Made by a program: the position numbers and the translations under genes. A model generated the notes under the pieces. The model made no database searches and was not told the origin of the DNA. It saw nothing but the letters and a program-made list of their open reading frames with translations. Positions 20,372-30,339 of a stretch of DNA of 64,000 nt are shown here, piece after piece (positions within the stretch are counted from its first letter, which is position 1; each line of letters opens with the position of its first letter). This DNA is from Ilex aquifolium (lineage: Eukaryota > Streptophyta > Magnoliopsida > Aquifoliales > Aquifoliaceae): assembly GCA_951799425.1 (NCBI GenBank), contig OX637395.1:17842951-17906950 (forward strand), written 5' to 3'.

Positions 20372-23300
20372 ATGGACGGGTTACGAGGACGAGGACGTGG
20401 CCGTGGCCGTGGAGGTCAAGCAAATCCACCACCACCACCACCTCCCGATGCCATGCAAGGCATATATCAATGTTTGAGGGAGCTCACCACTCTGGTGCAA
20501 AACTAGAATGGAAACAACCACAACCACAACCACAACCACAACCACAACCACAACCACAACCACAACCACAACGGGGGAGCTCATCCATTAGCCCAAGTAC
20601 CGGGCAATGGGGATGATAACCGGAGGATGGTAACCCTTCGGGAATTTCTGAGGTAACACCCGCCTACTTTCCAAGGGAGCTCCAATCCTTTGGATGCGGA
20701 TAAATGGATCCGTCGGGTAAAGAAGATTTGTGATGGCATGGGGGTTGCCGAAGACTTGAGGGTTGGCTTGGCTACCTATTTGCTCGAGGGGGAGGCCGAC
20801 CATTGGTGGGAATCCGTAAAGAGAAGGAGGAACACCGATACACTCATTTGGGAGGAGTTCGACCAAGTCTTCCAAGACAAGTATTTTTCGGAATCAGTTA
20901 GGGACCGGATGAAGACAGACTTTCTAGCTCTACGGCAGGGTAGCATGACGGTGGCTGAATACGAGAGGTGGTTTGACGAGCTATCCCGCTATGCCACCGA
21001 GTTCATATCCACTGAGGCCGGTAGGGCCAAGCGATTTGAGCAGGGCTTGAGGTCGACTATCAGGGAGAAGTTGGTGGCTCTCAAGATCCGGGAGTATGGG
21101 GATCTGGTTGATAGAGCCGCACTTGTGGAGAGAGACATGGAGGATACTTAGCGGCGACAGAGCCTTATGAGGGGAGGTCCGATCAGGACGGGTGCTAGCG
21201 GCAGTGGAACACAGAGGCCGACACCATATCGTCGCCCAGACCAGGCAGGGGGACATATACCGCCAGTAGCTCGAGGAGCAGGAGGTGTACCGGGGAGGAC
21301 AGCCACAGACCCCCGTCACTGCTTTGCATGTGGAGAGGTTGGGCACTACAAAAATCAATGCCCATCGTTTCCACCACGGACCAATCAAGAGGCAGGACAA
21401 GGGCAAGCCACCCAGACCCCACTACCGAGACAACCTCCACAGAGACCACAGCAGCAGAGACCCATAGGAGCTTTAGCCCCAGGCGGCGCCACTCAGGGGA
21501 GAGTATTTGCCTTGACCCAAGCGGAGGAAGATGCCTCCAATGCTGTTGTGGAAGGTATCGTTCTTCTTTACAATTCTTGGGCCCGAATCTTATTCGATCC
21601 CGGTGCTACTCATTCTTTTATACGTACTGCATATGCTATGAATTTGGGATTGAGTTTCGAGAAGCTAGAACATGCATTGAATGTTGACTTGCCTACGGGA
21701 GAACGATTGGATACAACTAGGGTATGTAAAGAATGTGTGCTTCGCATTGGGGAGCAAGAGTTGATTGTAGATTTGGTTGTGTTAGACATGAAGGGGTATG
21801 ACGTTATATTTGGGATGAATTTGTTGTCCGCTTTCCGTGCGGTGATGGATTATTTTCGCAAGCGGATCTCATTCCAATTACCGGGAGGGGTAGTCTTTAC
21901 TTTCATGAATTATCGTAATTCTTCCCATCCATTTCCTACTACGGGTACTAAATTCTTGAAAGCGAAGGCGGGAAGCCAGTTGAGTTTCTTAGCCAGCTTA
22001 ATGGGAGATGATCGGGATAAATCCCACGCGGACGTAGTGTTGATAGTATCGGATTTTCCTGATGTCTTCCCTGACGAATTACCTGGGTTACCTCCACAAA
22101 GGGAGATTGAGTTCAAGATTGATCTCTATCCAGGAACTGAACCCATATCCATTGCCCCTTATCGAATGGCACCTTTGGAGTTGAAGGAGCTAAGGAAGCA
22201 ATTGGATCATTTGTTGGCGATTGGGTTTATCCGTCTCAGCACTTCACCCTGGGGAGCCCCGGTCCTCTTTGTGAAGAAAACGGATGAGACTCTACGGTTG
22301 TGCACGGATTATCGGAGGTTGAATAGGATTACCGTGAAGAATAAGTATCTGTTGCCGAGAATTGATGACTTATTTGATCAGTTGAGGGGTTCGAAGTATT
22401 ACTCCAAGATTGATCTTCGCACGGGGTATCATCAGCTGCGGATCAAGGAGGAGGATATTCCTAAGACTGCTTTCCGTACCTGGTATGGTCATTTTGAGTA
22501 TACGGTGATGCCGTTCGGATTGACTAATGCCCCCGCAGCCTTCATGGATTTGATGCATAGAGTCTTTCGGCCTTACCTCGATCAATTTGTCATTGTGTTT
22601 ATTGATGACATATTGATTTACTCAGAGACTCAGGAGGAACATGCTCGTCATCTCTCTATTGTGCTACAAACATTGAGAGAACATAAGTTATATGCGAAGA
22701 TGAGCAAGTGTGAGTTTTGGATGAAGGAAGTGAAGTTCCTTGGCCATGTTGTGTCCGAGAAAGGAGTAGCCGTTGATCCCGCAAAGATTGAGGCTGTGAT
22801 GAAATGGAAACCACCGAAGAATGTGACCGAGATACGTAGCTTCTTGGGTTTAGCAGGTTACTATCGGAGGTTCGTAGAAGGGTTCTCAAAGCTTGCGATG
22901 CCGATGACTCGCCTTACAAAGAAGGGAGAAAAATTTGTGTGGACTCAAGCGTGTGAGCTAGCCTTTCGCACCTTGAAGGAGAAGTTGACGACGACTCCTG
23001 TCCTCATTATTCTGAGCAGTGGGGAGGGATATGATGTGTACACGGATGCTTCGCTACGAGGCTTGGGATGCGTTTTAATGCAAGGAGGGAAGGTAGTAGC
23101 TTATGGCTCGAGGCAACTCAAGGTGCATGAGCAGAATTATCCCACCCACGACTTAGAGCTTGCCGCGGTGGTCTTTGCTCTTAAATTGTGGAGGTGTTAT
23201 TTGTACAGGGAAAAATTTCAAGTGTTCTCTGATCATAAGAGCCTCAAGTATATCTTCACGCAGAAGGATTTGAATCTCCGCCAAAGAAGGTGGATTGAGT

Positions 23301-24934
23301 ATTTAGAAGATTACGAGTTCACGCTCAATTACCATCCGGGGAAAGCCAATGTAGTCGCCGATGCACTTAGCTGAAAGTCTTGGGGTGAACTCAATGTTCT
23401 TGCAAGTAAATGGAAGTTGAAGGATGCCCTTGGAGATTTCGATCTATGGGTTGGAGAAGATGGATCCCGACCATGTTTGTTCAACCTTGTGGCTCAACCT
23501 ACTCTCCAACGTAGAGTAGTGGAATTGCAATGCGTGGATCCTGAATTAGCGTCGATGTGAGCTAAATTGAAAAATGGAGAAACTATGGAGGGTTGGTCTT
23601 TAAGAAACGGAGAATTAAGATATGGGGAGAAATTATGCGTTCCCGACGATTCGTCCCTAAATGAGGATATACTTGGTGTATGTCATCACTCTAAGTTTGC
23701 TATCCACCCCGGTAGCACCAAAATGTATAGGGACATGAAGCGCCAATATTGGTGGAGGGGAATGAAGAAGGATGTGGCAAGGTTCATAGCAAAATGTGCG
23801 GTGTGCCAGCAAGTGAAGATTGAGCATCAACGACCTGGAGGATTATTACAGTCTCTGCCTATCCCGGAGTTGAAGTGGGATCACATCACCATGGACTTCG
23901 TGTCTGGCTTTCCACGGACTTCCCGAGGGCATAATGCCGTATGGGTCATTGTTGATAGACTCACCAAGTCCGCTCACTTCTTGAGTATGAAGACCACTGA
24001 CACGTTAGAGACCCTGAGCAAGCTCTATATTCGCTAGATAGTGAGGTTGCATGGAGTTCCACTATCCATTGTGTCGGATCGTGATTCTCGTTTCGTAGCG
24101 CAATTTTGACAAAGTCTTCAAAGAGCTATGGGGACAGAGTTGCACTTCAGCACCGCCTTTCATCCCCAAACGGATGGCCAATCCGAGAGGGTGAACCAGA
24201 TTCTAGAAGACATGTTGCGTGCTTGTGTGTTGGATTTCAAGGGAGGTTGGAGCGACCATTTGCCGTTGGTGGAATTTGCATACAACAACAGCTATCAAGC
24301 AAGCATCGGAATGGCGCCTTATGAAGCATTGTATGGAAGACCGTGTAGATCTCCTACTTGTTGGTTGGAAGCCGGAGAAAGTAGCTTGTTCGGGCCGGAC
24401 ATTGTTCGAGAGACTACGGAGAAGATCTAACTAATCCGGGAGAGACTACGCACGGCGCAAAGTAGACAGAAGAGCTATGCAGACCATAGACGAAGACCTT
24501 TAGAGTTCAAGGTGGGAGACTACGTATTTCTCAAGGTGTCACCCAAGAAGGGCGTGTTTCGATTCGGCAAGAAAGGGAAGTTAGCGCCAAGATATACCGG
24601 GCCATTTGAAGTGATCAAAGTTGTGGGCAAAGCGGCGTATCAGTTGCGATTACCAGCTCAGCTGTCTGGGGTACATGACGTGTTCCACGTGTCGATGTTG
24701 AGGAAGTGTCAATCGGATGCAACTCCAGTCGTGGATTTGGAGGATATTAAAATTCAGGATGGAGCAACATATGAAGAACAACCGGTGGAGATTCTTGATG
24801 CCAAGGAAAAGGTGCTCCGCAACAAGGTCATCCGACTTGTGAAGGTTTTGTGGCGACATAATGGGGTGAAAGAAGCTACATGGGAATCGGAGCAAGAAAT
24901 GCGGGAGAAGTATCCATATTTGTTCGCTACTTGA
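20372..24934 (+). pseudogene. gag-pol of element B, one frame with eight stops
   Basis: From the ATG at 20372 a single frame spans 1520 codons with no frameshift. Domains: RG-rich start; Asn/His repeat; Gag core (residues about 107-259); CCHC knuckle [14 protein letters not shown] (317-330); protease with D-P-G instead of D-S-G (409); RT with FIDDIL (Asp 745-746); RNase H (first Asp 892); integrase with HHCC finger and DDE blocks (MDFVSG, SDRDSRF, DGQSERVNQILED); chromodomain (about 1453-1518). In-frame stops lie at 20504 TAG, 20654 TAA, 21149 TAG, 23372 TGA, 23558 TGA, 24035 TAG, 24107 TGA and 24428 TAA. The longest open part, 21167-23374, covers knuckle, protease, RT and RNase H. The chromodomain of this clade targets integration to heterochromatin. 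Confidence 0.93.
20514..20571 (+). repeat. (CAACCA)n microsatellite inside gag
   Basis: About nine hexanucleotide units encode alternating His and Asn in the gag frame. The length is a multiple of three, so the frame is preserved. The Gln-rich NNQQQQ stretch of element A sits at the corresponding place. Confidence 0.9.
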
Positions 24935-24962
24935 GGTAAGTTTTGAGGACGAAACTTTCTTT

Positions 24963-24974
24963 AAGGGGGGTGGA
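24963..24974 (+). other. Polypurine tract of element B
   Basis: AAGGGGGGTGGA lies one base before the 3' LTR. Confidence 0.88.
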
Positions 24975-24975
24975 T

Positions 24976-27187
24976 TGTAACACCCCGAATTTCTTTTATA
25001 TATTTATAGAGATATATATATATATAGTAAATAATATTTGTAAAGATGTAGATATATGTAGTGACATAAGAATAAACCGTAGGAATAAATGTTATGGAGA
25101 CAATTTGATTGGGAAGTTACGTGTCGAAGATGTTTAAACTTGGAAAGGGTGATTAGACAAGTTTCTAAAAGTTTGTAGGTCAAAATAATGATTCCATTGA
25201 ATCCGGAAGGTCGAAAAACATTGGGAGTGGTAATATGGATGTATTGGAAGTTAGGAAGTGTCTCGGAGTTAAAATACACTTTAGCGAGAATTTGGGTAAA
25301 AATGGGTATTGAACACTACTTAGTGTTTTGGCCATAACCTTTTATCCTTAAGTCCAATTGATCTGAAATTTTTACAGTAGATATTAGACATCTAGGGCTA
25401 CAAAAGTGTATCTCATGAAAATTTTCCAATTCGACCTCTAAATGGGTCAAAATCGCACTGGAAGTTGAAACAAAAATCTGGAAGTCAAATCGTACCGGTA
25501 CGCTGAACTCCAGAAGCTGAATCCTACCGGTACGCTGGACTCCAGAAGCTCAACCGTACCGGTACGCGTACCGGTACGCCCGATAGAAACCAACCCGATC
25601 CGACTGCGGTTCTTTCTCCATTTCTTCCACTATAAATACTTAAGGACGACTATTTGAGCCTCATTTCACCCATCCAAACCCTAGGCACCCTTAGAGAGCA
25701 AAAGAGGGAGAGAAAACACAAAAATTGGGAGAGATTTACAAGATCAAAGCCCTAGTTTTCAAGATTTCACTTCTCCATCCATTCCCTCTTCTATAATTTC
25801 ACTTCACCCTCACTCAAACCTCTTAGAACCAAAAGAGAAAGTAGCAAGGGAGCAAGAAAAAGGGGAAAATGGAGTCTTTAAAGCTTGGGTTGCTAGAGAT
25901 ACTTGGTTGAGGTAGGGGATTTCTTCCTATTCTCTTACATTGAGGCTAGGGTTAAATTATATGTATTCTTTTGGTTCAAAATCATATATACTTGTTATTA
26001 TTTACTTGATTCGTGATCCTCTTGCATTTATTACCATGTTTTAAACATTGTAGTAGTTGGGTAACCATTAAAGGTCCCTTTTTCATTCTCAAACCCTAGT
26101 TTTAAGAAAAATGAATCTTTCCTCTTTACATTTTCCTTGTCCTCACCATCACAACCTTAGTGTTTGATATTGTATAACAAAATAATGTTTATGGTGATCT
26201 CTTGCTCTTTTTCTTCCATTTTGCTACGGTACAAATTGTGAAAATTGGGGACTTGTGTAATTGTTGTTTATGAGAGATATTTGTTGGTATTTTATCTCTT
26301 GGGTGGTTGTACGATACGAACATGGATTACTATGGACCGGGGATCATGTAGTGGGTATACGTCTTTATATGCCACGCGGGTATGAACTTTTCCTACCACA
26401 TGGAGTGGGTAGACGCCTTTGTACGCCGTGTGGGTATAAACTTTTCATATCGCTAATGATCACGGTTTAGTAACGTGGGTGGTATCGGGCACACCGTGTG
26501 GGTCATCGTGCATTGTACCAAATACGATTTCTGCAAGAGTTTTGGGGTAGTATGGGATGCCACAAGAACTTGTGGAAATGGTGTATGGTGGGATGGATTA
26601 TGTTTTGGGAATTGATTCTTATTGGTATCTTGTGTTCATTTATTCTTTTAATTACCGTGGTTCCTTAAACTTGAGATCTATTTAAAATGTCCTGTTTTTC
26701 CTTCAAAATGTTATATATGCTATTTGTGAAAATGAGACCAACCGTTTTATATGCTTTCCTAAACCTTGTTTGAGTTTGGGAAGATTTTGCTACAGAGCTT
26801 CGTGCTCATCCCCTACAATTAACATTTTTCAGATTATGCTATAGAGGAGGAGCTTGGCGCTAATGAGCAGGGCCTCGGGGAAGCCTCATTAGAGGGGTAC
26901 CTGGATCCCGAGTGGGACATTTAGAGATGCCTTTTACTTTTGTACTAGACTAGGAACCAACATGTACAAACATTGTATAGTCTAGTTTTCTTTTGTAATT
27001 CCGCTGCGCTATATTATTAAATTTTTGAGATGTAAATGTCATGGTTGGGCATATTCTTTTGGATAATGATGTAAATATTTTATGGATGATGAATGAAGTT
27101 TAATTTATTTATGGATGATATTAGTGCTCTCATGATGTGAATGTTTTAGAATGTAATGTCGTCCAGGGTGGTATTTGGGGCGTTACA
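24976..27187 (+). repeat. 3' LTR of element B
   Basis: Near-identical to the 5' LTR. The differences I counted are about eleven transitions, a 12-bp extra CGTACCGGTACG unit (array 25491-25579, four copies), a shorter TA run and one A fewer in an A-tract. It ends GGGGCGTTACA, followed by TGTTT. Confidence 0.95.
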
Positions 27188-27192
27188 TGTTT

Positions 27193-28450
27193 TGATTCTT
27201 AATGATATGTATTTGCTATGGCTTCATTGTTTCTTGGTTCTTTTGCAATTGTTAACATGTTTTACACAAAGTTAGGGCTGAATACCCATGAAATCTCTTT
27301 TTGGTTTGAAAAACCCTAGTCTTTGGGAGAGTGATGTATTTCCTTCCCAAATGCCTTCTTTCTTATTTGATTTCGAAACTTTAGTGCTTTGTGTTGGGTA
27401 GTAAAATAATGTTATTGCGATCTCATGTATTTTTCTTGGTTGGGTTGTTTGAGATACACATGTAATGAATTGTGAGAGGTTCCTTATAAGGATGCTCACC
27501 CCTTCCCAAGAGGTTCCTTATAAGGATGCTTGGGAAGCCATGTAATGAATTGTGAGAGGTTCCTTATAAGGATGCTCACCCCTTCCCAAGAGGTTCCTTA
27601 TAAGGATGCTTGGGAAGCCATGTAATGAATTGTGAGAAGTTCCTTATAAGGATGCTCACCCCTTCCCAAGAGGTTCCTTATAAGGATGCTTGGGAAGCCA
27701 TGTAATGATTTGTGAGAGGTTCCTGGTAAGGATGCTCACCCATTCTCAAGAGGTTCCTTGTAAGGATGCTTGAGAATCAAAGACGATCTAAACGGAGGTG
27801 GAGGTTACCCTAAAGTATGCCACCTACCGAAAGAATTGTTGGAAACTGTGTATGGGGACTGGATTATATTTGGAAATGGTTTGCTAACTGTATAGTGTTT
27901 CACTTATTCATTCAATTACTGTTGTTCCTTAAACTTGAGATCTACTAAAATGTCCCTGTTTTACTTCAAAGATTATATATGCTATTTGCGAAATGAGACC
28001 GGCCATTTTATATGCTTTTATAAACCTTGTTAGAGTTTGGGAGGAATGTTGCTACAGAGCTTCGTGCTCACCCCCTACAAACAACATATTTCAAGTCTTT
28101 GTCTAGAGGAGGAGCTCGGAACTGACGAGCCGGGACATTGGGAAGCTCCCATAGAAGGGAACGTGGACCCCGAGGTGGACGCATAGAGCGACCTCCTTTC
28201 CTTTTTGTACTAGACTAGGATATTCATTTTGAACATTGTAAGGTCTAGTTTTCTTTTGTTATTTCCGCTGCGCTACATTTTGTGATTTTGGGAATGTAAA
28301 GGCCAAAATGGGTCTATTCTTTTGGAATAATACTGTAAATTTTATGGATGACTTTATGAAGTCTTATTTATTGATGGATTATTCTAGTGCTCTCATGATG
28401 TGAATGTTTTAGAATGTAATGCCGTCCAGGGTGTGTTTTGGGGTGTTACA
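27193..28450 (+). repeat. 3' LTR of element A, right part
   Basis: It resumes exactly after B's target duplication with TGATTCTTAATGATATG and continues to GGGGTGTTACA. It carries the four 80-bp units (27461-27780) and the GAGC..GCTCACC element. GGATT follows. Confidence 0.93.
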
Positions 28451-28455
28451 GGATT

Positions 28456-29340
28456 CTCCACCGCAATGAATTCTCTATGCCTCAAGGAATCTTCAAGGCT
28501 TTACACCTAAGAGTCTCGGAATACACACTTCTCAAGTGGGTTTTGGTTGAAACCAAACAAGATCTTCTTCTCCAATGTGTGAGATTGAATGGAAGAACCA
28601 AGATGGTTGGCTTTTGGCCTTTGGACTTTGGGATCTAGGGTTGTTATTGAAGCATTCTAGAAGGATTGTTGGTCTATTCTAGCTCATAGAGGCTTGACCT
28701 AGGTTTAAGACATAGCCCAATATATATTGGACACAAAATTGGGTTTGTTTTGGGGACCAAGAAAACATAGATTCACGTCGACTACTTGAGCAGTGAGAGG
28801 GTGGTCAGATGACTGTGGTTTCTAGTGTGAAAGATAAGTCATTCTAGAACTCCAGGTAGCAGACTGCTCAAGCGGTGGCTGGTGGTCAGCTATTTGTCTC
28901 CACCAAGTTCTCTAGCTTTGTCTCCCTAAGTGTTTCAGAACTTGCTCTAGTGAAGGCTAGCGAACATAGAGCAATTCCTACTTGGTTTTTAAGCTAGAAA
29001 CCAATCAAAAGCTTGACCTATTGAGAACTAAAGGGTGTTGCTCAAATAGGGTCTGATAAAATGAATCAAACTATCTTTTAAAAATGCATTTATAGTTTAG
29101 AAAAAATTTTCAACAAAAAACCCTAGGAGTCATTTTCGGATATTCCAAATTCCATTTTGTTCACTTTAATCACCCTAAGGCTAAAATTAAACCAAGTGAT
29201 CCAGGTATCTAAGGTTATTACCTTTGTCCTAAACTTGAAGGTGCATCGAAGTGCTGTTGATGTAGTATTGTAGCTTGATCTCTTTCCCTTGCTTTGTTGC
29301 TTACGAATCTTGATCTTTGAAGCTTGATGACCAGGAAATT
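28456..29340. repeat. Unclassified repeat, right part
   Basis: Continuation of the repeat interrupted by A. A short open frame at 28438-28638 spans the insertion edge and is not a gene. I recognise no domains. The right edge, near a GAAATTTCATTGAG motif, is approximate. Confidence 0.4.
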
Positions 29341-29874
29341 TCATTGAGATTTACATGGACGTCAAAAAATTAGCCAATTTCAAATATATATCTAACAACT
29401 TCCTCCAGAGGATATTGGTCATCTGCCCTTACTTTATCAAGTTTTACAGGTGTAGATTGAAGGTTTTCTACTCCTATATTTTTATTTATGCTTTTTGGGG
29501 TCACTTTCTAATATACATTCAACCCAATCGACAGAGGCATCATCCAATGCCTTCATTCTTTTTTCCATGGTGTATGCAAATAACCTTGTTAATATGACTT
29601 TAATAGAAACCATCTAGCCATTCCCGAACCTTTTGTAGGTTCTATTCATCAATTTCTTTGAATTATTTGCTTTCAAGCCTTAGTTGTAAAAAACCATGCC
29701 TTGTCAAGTCATGGCAGATCTGATGCAAGCTTTCCTCAACATACTTGTCAAGCTGGCTTTTGCAATGTTGTGCTCAACTGAGGTTAAGCTTTTGTGATAG
29801 TACTAGGCTTCTACATTGTGTGCGTCTATAGAAAAAGGGTTAGTGTCTGCCCAATTTACTTCCATCCTTTTTCT
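29341..29874 (-). pseudogene. Tat-type polyprotein, decayed protease-RT linker
   Basis: Between the protease remnant and the unclassified repeat the minus strand has interrupted frames, with the look of the long linker that follows protease in Tat elements. Several stops and frame changes are present. I could not place any catalytic motif here. Confidence 0.4.
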
Positions 29875-30339
29875 TTATTCATTATCTCTATCTGTCAAGA
29901 AGATTAATGTCTGATGTAAGGATGACGGCACACAACTATTGATATGTATAAAATCTCTCCCTAATAGAGCATTGAAGTTGGATGATGAGTCTACCACAAA
30001 GAATGTTGTTGAAGTCTTTCTATTGCCAACTTGAATCTGCACAAGAGGAATTCTTTTTGCAGAAGATGATCCTCTAGCAAAATTACTGACTGTTATGTCA
30101 GTATGAACCAAGTCTTCATCTCCTTTGTTCAATACCTTCAACATTCTTGAAGGCAAAATGTTGACTATAGCCCCATTGTCAATCAGAACCTTGTTGATTG
30201 GTTGACCATCGACGTGGGTTTGTATATACAATGGCCTTAGATGCTTGATTAATTCTTTCCTAGGGGAATGCAACATAAATTTATCTACCCCCAGGCTCCT
30301 TTTCCCACACTTATAGACTCTCATCAGGCCTAGGTTCAC
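29875..30339 (-). pseudogene. Tat-type aspartic protease domain
   Basis: About 155 residues resemble the Tat protease: RPLYIQTHVDGQPINKVLID, the active-site motif D-N-G-A (D-N-G is usual in Tat elements rather than D-S-G), ILPSRMLKVLNK, then LLGRDFIHINSCVPSSLHQ at the end. The domain is nearly complete and open, but it is isolated: the upstream Gag is in pieces and the downstream RT is separated by about 17 kb of inserted elements. Protease would mature the Gag-Pol precursor. Confidence 0.8.

Larger units (their letters stand above)
17980..27187 (+). mobile_element. Element B: full-length Tekay-like chromovirus with in-frame stops
   Basis: This 9.2-kb element is flanked by TGTTT (17975-17979 and 27188-27192) and inserted in A's 3' LTR. 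LTRs are 2203 and 2212 bp. By eye they differ at about eleven positions, nearly all transitions, plus small indels in a TA run and the palindrome array. That implies a recent insertion. The internal region has primer site, a complete gag-pol domain series ending in a chromodomain, and a polypurine tract. The single gag-pol frame is interrupted by eight stop codons. Confidence 0.96.
13133..28450 (+). mobile_element. Element A: non-autonomous chromovirus-derived element (with element B nested)
   Basis: Both LTRs are complete and are flanked by the 5-bp direct repeat GGATT (13128-13132 and 28451-28455). Without nested element B it is about 6.1 kb: LTR 1946 bp, internal region 2226 bp, LTR 1933 bp. 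The internal region carries only a shortened gag, a protease remnant and about 1.2 kb of sequence without a recognisable frame. RT, RNase H and integrase are absent. The two LTRs differ by roughly 20 substitutions by eye (about 1%) plus one 12-bp array difference, so it is older than B and D but not ancient. Confidence 0.93.

Noticed and set aside
20381..20584. Poly-valine open frame on the minus strand
   Set aside because: Antisense of the (CAACCA)n microsatellite in element B gag.
13133..28450. DNA transposon with terminal inverted repeats
   Set aside because: The 11-bp inverted ends belong to each LTR. Primer site, polypurine tract, gag and 5-bp duplications define LTR retrotransposons.
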